A stretch of DNA of 64,000 nucleotides from Ferrovibrio sp. GTDB lineage: Bacteria > Pseudomonadota > Alphaproteobacteria > Ferrovibrionales > Ferrovibrionaceae. The position numbers and the translations under genes were made by a program. Shown here one piece after another: positions 8,528 through 18,054 of this stretch. Location of the stretch: the NCBI RefSeq assembly GCF_019636075.1, contig NZ_JAHBYG010000001.1, forward strand, positions 62,001 to 126,000. Reading direction: 5' to 3'. The first letter of the stretch is position 1; each line of letters starts with the position of its first letter. Below the pieces are notes generated by a model. The model saw only the letters and a program-made list of their open reading frames with translations, made no database searches and was not told the origin of the DNA.

Positions 8528-9522
8528 ACGCCGCATCATTTGACCCGCTTGCAAAGCAGGATATTGGTGCACCCCAGGTTCCTGCGTTGGACGTTCGCGG
8601 ATTAAGCGTGGATATAGCCACGTCGCGTGGCGTGCTGAATGCAGTGCGGGGCATCGATCTGAAGATACGGTCGGGGGAAACCCTTGCTTTGGTGGGGGAA
8701 TCGGGTTGCGGTAAATCGACCGTTGCAAAAGCCATTACCGGCCTGCATGCGGTTACCAATGGCAGTGCGCATATTTGCGGCCATGAAGTAACGGCGTTGT
8801 CGCGCCGTCAATGGCGGCCGCTGCGCGCCCTCGTGCAGATGATTTTTCAAGATCCTTTCGCCTCGCTGAATCCGCGCAAGCGGATCGGTTCCATCCTGTC
8901 CGAAACGATGCGGGTGAATGGCGTGCCCAAACAGCAGGCCATGCAGCGCAGCGCGGAATTGCTGGAGCGGGTGGGGCTGCCGAAAACGGCGCTGCGCAGT
9001 TTTCCGCACGAATTCTCCGGCGGCCAGCGGCAGAGGATAGGCATAGCGCGTGCGCTGGCCTTGCAGCCGAGGCTGATCGTGTGCGATGAGCCGGTTTCCG
9101 CTTTGGATGTGTCGGTTCAGGGCCAGATCGTCAATCTGCTGATGGACCTGCAGAAGACCGAGAATGTGGCGTATCTTTTTATCTCGCATGACCTGTCGGT
9201 GGTACAGCAGATATCCGATCAGATCGCGGTCATGTATCTTGGCCGGATCGTGGAGGCTGGATCCCGTGAGGAGATATGGTCGGCGCCCAAGCATCCATAC
9301 ACCCGGGCCTTGATCGATTCGGTTCCCTCGCTGGATCGTCGCCGCAAGGATCTGTCATTGCGGCCGTACTTGGCCGGCGATTTGCCGAGCCCGTATAATC
9401 CGCCGAGCGGTTGCGCTTTCCGCACCCGTTGCGCAAAGGCGCAGGCGATCTGTTCCGATATCCGTCCGGAATTGCAATCGGCCGGCAGCAAGCATTTAGT
9501 GGCCTGTCATTTCAGTGATTGA
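8524..9522 (+). CDS. ABC transporter ATP-binding protein, DppF/OppF type
   Basis: A 332-residue partner ATPase with Walker A GESGCGKST, Q-loop IFQDPFASLNPRKRIG, signature FSGGQRQR, Walker B LIVCDEPVSALDVSVQ and H-loop ISHDLSVV. The cysteine-rich C-terminal oligopeptide-transport tail GCAFRTRCAKAQAIC is present. It completes a five-component importer with the binding protein and two permeases upstream. About 165 bases separate it from the regulator that follows, so the operon probably ends here. Confidence 0.92.
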   Translation: MNAASFDPLAKQDIGAPQVPALDVRGLSVDIATSRGVLNAVRGIDLKIRSGETLALVGESGCGKSTVAKAITGLHAVTNGSAHICGHEVTALSRRQWRPLRALVQMIFQDPFASLNPRKRIGSILSETMRVNGVPKQQAMQRSAELLERVGLPKTALRSFPHEFSGGQRQRIGIARALALQPRLIVCDEPVSALDVSVQGQIVNLLMDLQKTENVAYLFISHDLSVVQQISDQIAVMYLGRIVEAGSREEIWSAPKHPYTRALIDSVPSLDRRRKDLSLRPYLAGDLPSPYNPPSGCAFRTRCAKAQAICSDIRPELQSAGSKHLVACHFSD

Positions 9523-9687
9523 TTGCAGCTGGTCTTTGTAGAGATACAGATCAGCCGAGGGACATGGATTACATTCACGGAAGCATGTTGACCAGCATGC
9601 CTGGGCGCGGTATCGATTTCACATCCGATAGCTGCAAAGTTCTGGGCCCTGGATAACAACGGAACAAAATACCCGAATGCTCGCCAG

Positions 9688-10572
9688 ATGAAGCGGTCAG
9701 TTGCAAAATCCAAAGTCAGCCCGCAGAAGCGTGGACGGCCTAAACGCGCCGATGCAGAGGCTGTGGGCCCAACACCTGTGCGGCGCGAACCATCTACCGG
9801 CATGGCGAGTGCCAGCAAGATGCTCTCCCTGCTCGATGCCTTTACGGTGGAACGCCCGACGCGCGACGTGGATGAATTGGCTAAATTCTACGGGCTGACG
9901 ATTTCCACGATCTATCGTTATCTCAAGCTGTTGTGCGAATACGGTTTGCTGAGCTCGCTCGGCAATGGGGAATATAGCTTGGGTCCGCGCGCTATCGAGC
10001 TTGATCGACAAATACGGCTCTCCGACCCATTGCTGCAACTGGCGCCGCCCCATGCCCGTTATCTGCTGGGTCTGGTCGAGCATGGCGTGGTGGCAATATA
10101 CAGCCTTTATGGCGATCGGCTGATTTCTTCCTACCAGCTTCGCAAGCCTGAAGCGTTGGATATCAGCTACGAGCGCGGCCGGCCGATGGGATTATTCCGC
10201 GGCTCGGCTGCCAAAGTGGTGCTCGCCAATTTGTCGAGAACGCGGTTGACCAGGATTTACGGCGAGCAGCATCAGGAGATCAAGGCTGCGGATATGGGTG
10301 AAAGCCTTAGCGTATTCCTGACCAAGCTCGGCGAGATCCGCCGGCAGCCGATTTTTGAAACGGCGGGAGAGTTGGATAAGCGCAGCCATGGTTTCGCAGC
10401 GCCGCTCTTCGATGCGGAGAAGCGCATCCTTGGCAGCTTCAACCTGATCATCCCGATCGAAGAAGCCGACAAGGTGGATCACGATAGCTTGCGCCATGCC
10501 GTGGCCAGGGAAGCCGCCGCGATGAACGCGGCAATCCAGAAGAAGCGCAAGGCCAAAGCCGCGATAGGGTGA
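9688..10572 (+). CDS. IclR-family transcriptional regulator
   Basis: A 294-residue regulator. It has a basic, Lys/Arg-rich N-terminal tail, a winged helix-turn-helix from about residue 35 (SASKMLSLLDAFTVERP through STIYRYLKLLCEYGLLS, then the wing LGNGEYSLGPRAIEL), and a C-terminal IclR effector domain containing YERGRPMGLFRGSAAKVVLA. IclR proteins usually bind an aromatic acid or small metabolite and control adjacent catabolic genes. It is on the same strand and directly behind the transport genes, so it is the most likely regulator of the upstream cluster. The ATG at 9688 gives the full family domain. Confidence 0.92.
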   Translation: MKRSVAKSKVSPQKRGRPKRADAEAVGPTPVRREPSTGMASASKMLSLLDAFTVERPTRDVDELAKFYGLTISTIYRYLKLLCEYGLLSSLGNGEYSLGPRAIELDRQIRLSDPLLQLAPPHARYLLGLVEHGVVAIYSLYGDRLISSYQLRKPEALDISYERGRPMGLFRGSAAKVVLANLSRTRLTRIYGEQHQEIKAADMGESLSVFLTKLGEIRRQPIFETAGELDKRSHGFAAPLFDAEKRILGSFNLIIPIEEADKVDHDSLRHAVAREAAAMNAAIQKKRKAKAAIG

Positions 10573-10602
10573 TGATGCCCGGCTGGGTACGGGCGGCGGC
10601 TT

Positions 10603-10676
10603 TGGAGCGGGTGAGGGGAATCGAACCCCCGTCGTAAGCTTGGGAAGCTTCTGCTCTACCATTGAGCTACACCCGC
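10603..10676 (-). tRNA. tRNA-Gly (anticodon CCC)
   Basis: A 74-base cloverleaf on the minus strand: acceptor GCGGGTG pairs with CACCCGC, the D arm reads GCTC-AATGGTA-GAGC, the anticodon loop is TTCCCAA giving CCC, the T arm is GGGGG-TTCGATT-CCCCT, and CCA is encoded. The outermost anticodon-stem pair is G-A, and the rest pairs normally. Its 3' end faces the IclR gene 30 bases away, i.e. it points at the accessory cluster, the usual side for site-specific integration. Confidence 0.96.
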
Positions 10677-10713
10677 GTTCCGGGGCAGACAATAGCTGTC
10701 GGGCGAGCCGGTT

Positions 10714-11457
10714 TCAACGGCTGCCGGCGGCGATGTCGCCGGCCTCTATTCCGAACAGGGATTTCAGGCTCTTGGCGCCGGCATCGGTCAGGCGGACCGC
10801 TCGGCTGCCCTCTTGGCGCGTGATCCAGCCATGGTCGAAACAGTGGCTGGCAATCACCGCGCCCAGGCCGCCGGCCAGGTGCGGTACGCGCTCGCTCCAA
10901 TCCAGGCAGGGCCGGGCAAAGCCGCGCCGCTGCCGGGCCACCGCATCCACATCAATATCAATCCTGGCCAGCAGCAGGCGGCCGGAATCGCTCACCAGAT
11001 AGTCGTGGCCAGTGCTGTTGCCGTCGCTTCTGTCATGGCCGGGCAGCAGATGGCCGTTCAGCAACAGATGATCATGTATCTGCACACCCAGCCGGCCGGC
11101 CAGATGGTCGTAGCAGGTGCGGGCGCAGCGCAGCGCGCCGGTGAGGGCGGCATTATGCCGATGGCGCGGCAGCGGGCGCTCGCCGGCCAGCGCCATCAGG
11201 CTTTCGATGGCACAGGCCACCAGGCTGTTGGCCAGCCGGTAATAGCGGTGCCGGCCTTGCGCCAGCACGGTCAGCAGTTCGGCCGCCATCAACTTGCCGA
11301 GATGCCCGCTGGCGGTGGGTGCGGTCACGCCGGCGATGGCTGCAAGCTCCTTGGCCGTGCGGGCGCGGCCATCCATCAGCGCGCGCAGGATATTGGCGCG
11401 GGCAGGGTCGCCCAGCAGGGCGGCGATGGCGGCGAATTGCGGTTCGGCAGTGGTCAT
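10714..11457 (-). CDS. ArsR-type winged-helix transcriptional regulator
   Basis: About 247 residues. The N-terminal 90 residues are an ArsR-like winged helix (AAIAALLGDPARANILRALM, AKELAAIAGVTAPTASGHLGKL, then the wing LTVLAQGRHRYYRLA). The C-terminal part contains CARTCYDHLAGRLGV, a segment typical of a subgroup of longer ArsR proteins, and then a second winged-helix-like region. I see no CxC metal site, so the signal is unlikely to be arsenic. A TTG 12 bases upstream is a possible start; GGGAAG sits well placed before the ATG at 11457. It is divergent from the DUF1127 gene. Confidence 0.85.
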   Translation of the reverse strand: MTTAEPQFAAIAALLGDPARANILRALMDGRARTAKELAAIAGVTAPTASGHLGKLMAAELLTVLAQGRHRYYRLANSLVACAIESLMALAGERPLPRHRHNAALTGALRCARTCYDHLAGRLGVQIHDHLLLNGHLLPGHDRSDGNSTGHDYLVSDSGRLLLARIDIDVDAVARQRRGFARPCLDWSERVPHLAGGLGAVIASHCFDHGWITRQEGSRAVRLTDAGAKSLKSLFGIEAGDIAAGSR

Positions 11458-11568
11458 GGCGCTTCCCAATGAGTGGAAAGTCTAGTGCGGCGCCTGCAGG
11501 CGGTGCAATCGCCGATGCTTCGGTGCAGAGCGAAGCATCGGCCGCGGCGGCGGCGCTATACCGGCGCC

Positions 11569-11820
11569 ATGAAGATATCAGACAGAACAGCCGCCCCTAT
11601 GCATGCCCATGCCCTGAAATTGCAGCGCCCTGCCAGGCCGGTTTTTCGACATCATTTGCTGGCCCCGCTGTATGCGGCGATTTTCTGGTTGCTGGAGAAG
11701 CAACGGGGCTATGAGCGGCGCATCCAGTTGGTCGCGCTGGATGATGCCACGCTGCGGGATGTCGGCCTCAGCCGCAGCGATCTGCGGGCTGCGTTGAACA
11801 AATCGCTCTGGCGCTTTTAG
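11569..11820 (+). CDS. DUF1127-type small protein
   Basis: An 83-residue protein whose last 45 residues carry the DUF1127 pattern: a Tyr/Arg-rich helix (EKQRGYERRIQLVALDD) followed by ATLRDVGLSRSDLRAAL. DUF1127 proteins are small, basic and common in Alphaproteobacteria; some studied members affect RNA turnover and phosphate or carbon metabolism. An earlier in-frame start at 11473 adds a low-complexity arginine-rich stretch and is less likely. It ends 3 bases before the convergent thioesterase gene with no terminator hairpin between. Confidence 0.8.
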   Translation: MKISDRTAAPMHAHALKLQRPARPVFRHHLLAPLYAAIFWLLEKQRGYERRIQLVALDDATLRDVGLSRSDLRAALNKSLWRF

Positions 11821-11822
11821 GG

Positions 11823-12347
11823 TCAGATCGGAAAGATCAGGCAGGTGGTGGTGCCATGGGCATAGAGTTTGCCGTTGGCATCATAGATATGGCCTTCCGC
11901 CGTGCCGATCTGGCGTCCCACACTCACGGTTTTGCCGACGCAGAAAACCGGGCCGATGCTGTCTGAAATTCCGCGCACCAGATGCACGCGGTATTCCAGC
12001 GTGGTGTAGCCGAAGCCTTTTTTCAGGGTGGATTGCACGGCGCAGCTCATGGCGCTGTCCAGCATCGTGCCGGCAAAGCCGCCATGCACGCTGCCGATCG
12101 GATTGTAATGCTGGCGTTGCGGGCGGGCGGCGAATACCACCCGGCCTATTTCCGCCTCGTAAATCCACATATTCATCACTTCGGCAATCGGCGCGCCAGG
12201 CAGGCTGCCATCCATGATGCCGCGAAACAGCGCGATGCCGTCCATCGCGCGCAGGGTTTCCACCGGCAGGGTCTCGAAACGGAAACCGGTGGGCGCTTGC
12301 GCGTCAGCGGGGAAGGTGGGCGCGGCTTTGGCTTCGGCGGCGGGCAT
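11823..12347 (-). CDS. PaaI-type hot-dog thioesterase
   Basis: A 174-residue acyl-CoA thioesterase of the hot-dog fold. The active-site region reads NPIGSVHGGFAGTMLDSAMSCAV, with the HGG turn and downstream Asp typical of PaaI-like enzymes. LEYRVHLVR and GRQIGTAEGHIYDANGKLYAHGTTTCLIF complete the fold. It hydrolyses CoA thioesters, probably small or aromatic ones. It is transcribed away from a MarR-family gene, with a short palindrome between the two starts. The ATG at 12347 starts a family-length protein; the longer upstream frame is unsupported. Confidence 0.9.
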   Translation of the reverse strand: MPAAEAKAAPTFPADAQAPTGFRFETLPVETLRAMDGIALFRGIMDGSLPGAPIAEVMNMWIYEAEIGRVVFAARPQRQHYNPIGSVHGGFAGTMLDSAMSCAVQSTLKKGFGYTTLEYRVHLVRGISDSIGPVFCVGKTVSVGRQIGTAEGHIYDANGKLYAHGTTTCLIFPI

Positions 12348-12390
12348 CGTCAGGTTTCCTCTCGCTGCATTCTTGGCCGGATCGGCAATT

Positions 12391-12410
12391 AAGTGTATAT
12401 ACACATAATT
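12391..12410. promoter_or_regulatory. Palindromic operator candidate between thioesterase and MarR genes
   Basis: The core is the perfect palindrome GTGTATATACAC at 12393-12404, in an AT-rich setting with a looser TTAA/TAATT symmetry outside. It ends 6 bases before the MarR ATG and lies 46 bases before the thioesterase ATG. Position and symmetry suggest the MarR dimer binds here to control both genes. Confidence 0.6.
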
Positions 12411-12932
12411 ATGCAAGCTCGCAGACAAGGCAAGGCCCGTTCCGATGCGGTGGCGGGGCCCTCGGCGAACCAATCCGCGCCGCGGCATTTCCCGCCGCCC
12501 AAGCCGGATGGGCGGGAAATCTGTGCCTGTTTCATGGCGCGCCGTCTGGGCCGGCGGGTCACCTTGCTTTACGAGCGCCATATGGCACCTTTCGGGCTTA
12601 GCATCGGGCAGTTCAGTTTGCTGGGCATGGCGCTGGCGCTGCCCGATAGCCGCCTTTCCACCCTGGCCGAGGCGCTGGATATCGACCGCACCACGATCAG
12701 CCGCAATCTCGCCGGCCTGCTGCAGGCGGGGCTGGCCGAGTTGCGGCAAGGCGATGATCGCCGCCAGCGTCTGGTGCGCGCCACGCCTGCCGGCCGCGTG
12801 CTGTGGCGCCAGGCCTTGGCGGGTTGGCGCATTGCCCAGGATGAGGCACGCCGGCAGATGCAGGATTTCGACAGGCTGCTGATTGCTCTGGAAAAAGCCG
12901 GCGATGCGTTGCCAGGGCCCGCATCTGGCTGA
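12411..12932 (+). CDS. MarR-family transcriptional regulator
   Basis: About 173 residues. The first 40 are a Pro/Arg-rich tail. The MarR winged helix follows: LSIGQFSLLGMALALP, then STLAEALDIDRTTISRNLAGLLQAGLAE as the DNA-reading helices, and the wing RQGDDRRQRLVRATPAG. A dimerisation helix ends the protein. A GTG at 12393 is an alternative start but would place the operator inside the coding region; the ATG at 12411 is preferred. It is divergent from the thioesterase, so it probably represses it and itself, with an acyl-CoA or phenolic ligand as inducer (inference). Confidence 0.88.
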   Translation: MQARRQGKARSDAVAGPSANQSAPRHFPPPKPDGREICACFMARRLGRRVTLLYERHMAPFGLSIGQFSLLGMALALPDSRLSTLAEALDIDRTTISRNLAGLLQAGLAELRQGDDRRQRLVRATPAGRVLWRQALAGWRIAQDEARRQMQDFDRLLIALEKAGDALPGPASG

Positions 12933-13031
12933 ATCCGTTAGGCTTTAGTCGAAATTGCGGGCGTTTGGCTTGGCCTCTGGCCGGTTTTGTGAATAATCCG
13001 GCCCTAACCATAGTCTAGGAGGAGAAGCGCC

Positions 13032-14975
<1,944 letters not shown>

Positions 14976-14986
14976 TTTTTGGAGGC

Positions 14987-15016
14987 GGCGCGGCCAGCCT
15001 AATGCCTGGCCGCGCC
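14987..15016. terminator. GC-rich hairpin between convergent acs and PilZ genes
   Basis: Arms of 11 perfect pairs (14987-14997 with 15006-15016) enclose an 8-base loop that contains the PilZ gene stop codon. No T-tract follows in either direction, so it is not a standard intrinsic terminator, but its place between convergent ends suggests a role in 3' end formation or read-through blocking. Confidence 0.4.
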
Positions 15017-16585
15017 GACCGGATCGAAATACGTGGCGATGGTTTTGGCGATCTGGCGATCCAATGCGCGGTATTTCACCGCGATCATGCCATCCTCGCC
15101 GGCGCGCACCACTTCGGCTTCGGCATCGAAGCCCAGCATGATCTTGGGATTCTTGATGCGCACGGTCAGCCGCAGTTGCTGGCCGGCCTGCACCTGAGCC
15201 GAGCAGGGGCCGAATAGCAGGCCGATGGCGCTCCAGTTGCGCAAGTTGGCCTTCATGCCTTCCAGCACAACATGGTCTTCCGGGCCGCACATGGTGCGCG
15301 GCGCACGGCGCTGTTCGCTGGCCTTCAGCCGGCCGATCAACGCATCGATCAATTCCAGCATGCGTTCGCGGCGATGCTCCGATACCAGGCCATGTTTTGC
15401 GGCCTGTTCGCGCAGGGCATTGGCCATTTCCAGCTTTTCCGCCTGGCTGCTGGTGGGGTCGGTGAAGTCCTTGTCGAGATCGCGATGCTCCAGCAGATAG
15501 AAGGCGTATTTCTGCAAGATGTCGCGCGGGCTGGGCCCCACGGCCTGTTCCAGCAGCAGCAAGGCCTGCATCAGCTTGGGTGCCGAGAAAGCGCCGGCAA
15601 TCAGGCGGGCCAGATTCTCCCGCGTCACCAACCGGCGCATGCGCTGTTCGATCAGCATGTCGGCCTGCAATGCCATGGGCAGCGTGGCGTCTTGATGCAG
15701 CAGATCGTAGATTTCCCGAGTGGCACGGAATTCGGCGCCGGGCTCGTCGCTCACCAGCGGCACGCCGGTATCCAGCAGGCGACGGATCAACTGCAACACG
15801 GCGAAGCGCAGCGCCGGCATCGGCGTGTTCAGCATCAACGCGCCAAGCTTCTGTGCCGGCTCGGTCACCGGTTCGCCCTCTGACAGCGCATAGCGTTTGT
15901 CCAGCAGGCTCAGCAATTGCCGCAGGCGGTGCGCCGGGCTTTGCGCTTTGCCCAGCAATTCCGGCACGGCGGTGCGGATCAGCAGAATTTCCGCCAGCGC
16001 CAGATCCAATGCCATCAGCGCCTGGGCCGGTGCGCTCGGCCGGTCGGGCGGGCCGATCAGGTTGAAGCAGCGTTCGGCCTTGTCGGTCCAGGACGCGGTG
16101 AGGGTCAGATGCCTGGCCAGGGCCGCATAGGCCGGCCGGCGGTCGCTGGCGGCGGCCAGTTGATCCAGGGTGGCGGCATCCAGCGGGGCGGGGGGCAATG
16201 CCTTCTCGATGGCGATCAACTGCTCCAGGCCGCTGGCGCAAAGTTTCATCAGAAACAGGCTGCGTTCGCGCAACAGGCTGCCCGGGGCAACCTTGCCTGC
16301 CACGCCCCCGGTCTGGCGTACTGCTTGCGACTGGCCCACCGCCACTTTCTGGATCAGCCCGGCAAACTGCATCTCGCCGGCTTCCATGATCAGCCGGGCC
16401 TGCCCGCTATTGCTAAGCAATTCCAATGGGATAAGTTTATTTTCCTCGAGATGGTCGCGGCAGATCTGGGCGATCAGGGCCCGGCCGCGCTCGTTATAGA
16501 GGTCGGCCACGCTCTCGCAGACATACATACTGTCAGCGCTGCCGGAGGCGCTTGCCTGGGGTGAAATCGCCGGATTGTTCATCAT
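14999..16585 (-). CDS. Large protein with C-terminal PilZ domain
   Basis: A 528-residue cytoplasmic protein. The last 100 residues fit a PilZ domain: the RRAPR start carries the RxxxR cyclic-di-GMP motif, and NLRNWSAIGLLF carries a D/NxSxxG-like motif, followed by beta strands ending VKYRALDRQIAKTIATYF. The first 420 residues are helical and Leu/Ala-rich (AEKLEMANALREQAAKHG and similar), with no domain I recognise. It may be a scaffold controlled by c-di-GMP. No motility, pilus or cellulose genes are nearby, so the output is unknown. Confidence 0.75.
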   Translation of the reverse strand: MMNNPAISPQASASGSADSMYVCESVADLYNERGRALIAQICRDHLEENKLIPLELLSNSGQARLIMEAGEMQFAGLIQKVAVGQSQAVRQTGGVAGKVAPGSLLRERSLFLMKLCASGLEQLIAIEKALPPAPLDAATLDQLAAASDRRPAYAALARHLTLTASWTDKAERCFNLIGPPDRPSAPAQALMALDLALAEILLIRTAVPELLGKAQSPAHRLRQLLSLLDKRYALSEGEPVTEPAQKLGALMLNTPMPALRFAVLQLIRRLLDTGVPLVSDEPGAEFRATREIYDLLHQDATLPMALQADMLIEQRMRRLVTRENLARLIAGAFSAPKLMQALLLLEQAVGPSPRDILQKYAFYLLEHRDLDKDFTDPTSSQAEKLEMANALREQAAKHGLVSEHRRERMLELIDALIGRLKASEQRRAPRTMCGPEDHVVLEGMKANLRNWSAIGLLFGPCSAQVQAGQQLRLTVRIKNPKIMLGFDAEAEVVRAGEDGMIAVKYRALDRQIAKTIATYFDPVGAARH

Positions 16586-16682
16586 CTGGCAGAAAATCAG
16601 AATCGCTTCGCTGCTGCCAGTCCGAATTGATCCGATGTTGATTCAACCACAGGATTTATTCGTTCCGAAGCGGCTATGCGCC

Positions 16683-16716
16683 GGCCAGCTCTGCATTGGC
16701 CAGCTCTGCATTGGCC
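16683..16716. repeat. Tandem duplication of a 15-base unit
   Basis: GGCCAGCTCTGCATT occurs twice head to tail (16683-16697, 16698-16712), followed by the first four bases of a third copy. It lies in the spacer between the PilZ gene start and the YbjQ-family gene end. Confidence 0.9.
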
Positions 16717-16731
16717 GGTTCACACCTTCCA

Positions 16732-17058
16732 TCAATCCAGTTTCACCGCCGTGCCATTGGCGGTCACCATCAGCAAGGTGCGATCTCCGCCGCCGCCGAT
16801 GGCTTCATAGTCCAAATCGATACCAACGATGGCATTGGCGCCCAGCTTGGCGGCATGTTTGGCCATGTCTTGCAGCGCTTCCTGCTTGGCGTCGTTCAGC
16901 ACGCCTTCATAGCTCTTGGTGCGGCCGCCCACGATATCGCGCACGCCGGCGAAGAAATCCTTGAAAATATTGGTGCCCATCACGGTTTCGCCGGAAACCA
17001 CACCCAGATAGCCGACAATGCGGCGGCCTTCGACGGAATCGGTGGTGGTCATGATCAT
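16732..17058 (-). CDS. YbjQ/UPF0145-family protein
   Basis: A 108-residue protein of the UPF0145 (YbjQ) family. The diagnostic stretches are VEGRRIVGYLGVVSGETVMG, FKDFFAGVRDIVGGRTKSYEG and AKLGANAIVGIDLDYE, which form the family's dodecin-like barrel. Family members are often annotated as heavy-metal-binding, but the function is not established. It is intact and of normal length. It starts 103 bases from the divergent lolA gene. Confidence 0.9.
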   Translation of the reverse strand: MIMTTTDSVEGRRIVGYLGVVSGETVMGTNIFKDFFAGVRDIVGGRTKSYEGVLNDAKQEALQDMAKHAAKLGANAIVGIDLDYEAIGGGGDRTLLMVTANGTAVKLD

Positions 17059-17161
17059 CGGTCTGAATCCCCGGTTATGGTTATGGCGGCCCAGTATAGC
17101 CCAAGCCGCCAGCCCAGGCAGCCGCCTTGATTTCGCCCAACTGCGCGGTTATCCCAGGATT

Positions 17162-17842
17162 ATGAGCAAGAGCATGTCACGTATCATGGATCGCCGCCGT
17201 ATCCTGCTGGCCGCTGCCGCCTCCGTTGCCGGGGTTGCCTTGCTGGCTCGCCCGGGGCTGGCCAATACCGGCGACGACAAGGCGGATTTGCAACGCATCG
17301 CCGATTATTTCAACGGTGTGCGCAGCCTGCAGGGCCGTTTTCTGCAGGTCGCCCCCGATGGCGGCGCCTCGGAAGGCCAGCTGCATATGCGCCGGCCCGG
17401 TCGCTTCCGCTTCGAATACGATCCCCCGGCGCCTCAGCAGCCCTCGCCTCTGCTGATCGTGTCGGATGGCAGTTTCATCACCATGGAAGACCGCCAGCTG
17501 AAGTCGGTGGATAAGCTGCCGCTCACCTCCACCCCGCTGGATATCCTGGTGCGCGACCGGGTTTCGTTCGACGATCCCAAGCTGAAGGTGTCGCGCCTGG
17601 AGCGTGGCGCCGGCATCCTGCGGGTTACCCTGGCCGATGCCGCCAAGCCCCAGGATGGCCGCATCGTGCTGGCTTTTACCGACCGGCCGCTGCAATTCAC
17701 CGGCTGGACCGTGGTGGATGGCCAGGGCCAGCCCACCACGATTTCGCTCTCGAAACTGGATTTCAATCCCGAGCTGCCCGACAGCCTGTTCGAGTATGGC
17801 CCCCGCCCGGCCCAGATGCGCGAGTTGCAGCGCCGCCGTTAG
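17162..17842 (+). CDS. lolA: Outer-membrane lipoprotein carrier protein LolA
   Basis: About 226 residues. An N-terminal signal (basic SRIMDRRR, then hydrophobic LLAAAASVAGVALLA) precedes a LolA fold seen in FNGVRSLQGRFLQVAPDG, GQLHMRRPGRFRFEYDPP and LPLTSTPLDILV. LolA shuttles lipoproteins through the periplasm to the outer membrane. The twin-Arg-like RRR next to the hydrophobic core is notable but the motif is incomplete. Start chosen at 17162 with AGGA 5 bases upstream; an internal ATG at 17186 is also possible. It is followed after 212 bases by the suc operon. Confidence 0.85.
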   Translation: MSKSMSRIMDRRRILLAAAASVAGVALLARPGLANTGDDKADLQRIADYFNGVRSLQGRFLQVAPDGGASEGQLHMRRPGRFRFEYDPPAPQQPSPLLIVSDGSFITMEDRQLKSVDKLPLTSTPLDILVRDRVSFDDPKLKVSRLERGAGILRVTLADAAKPQDGRIVLAFTDRPLQFTGWTVVDGQGQPTTISLSKLDFNPELPDSLFEYGPRPAQMRELQRRR

Positions 17843-17945
17843 GCTTGTTAACAAATTGTAATGCCTTGTGAATATCGGGCCGCCGGAAGCCTGCCCGGCG
17901 ACCGGAACTTTTGTCGAAAACCCGGTGACTTCGGAACTGCAAAGG

Positions 17946-17973
17946 TTGCGGCCTTGGTGAAGGCTGCTATAAC
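17946..17973 (+). promoter_or_regulatory. Candidate sigma70-type promoter for the suc operon
   Basis: TTGCGG (17946-17951) and TATAAC (17968-17973) are separated by 16 bases, about 80 bases ahead of the sucC ATG in the 212-base lolA-sucC spacer. Both boxes match the consensus at four or five positions. It is a pattern match only. Confidence 0.4.
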
Positions 17974-18054
17974 CTCGCTCGCACTTCGATCCAAGAACAA
18001 CCGAGGCATTCGCCACCGGTCTTTTTCCCGCCGGTCCAATTCCCGAAGGTCCGC

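Noticed and set aside
9523-9687. A small gene between the importer and the IclR gene
   Set aside because: No frame with a start, ribosome site and reasonable composition; it is probably the IclR promoter.
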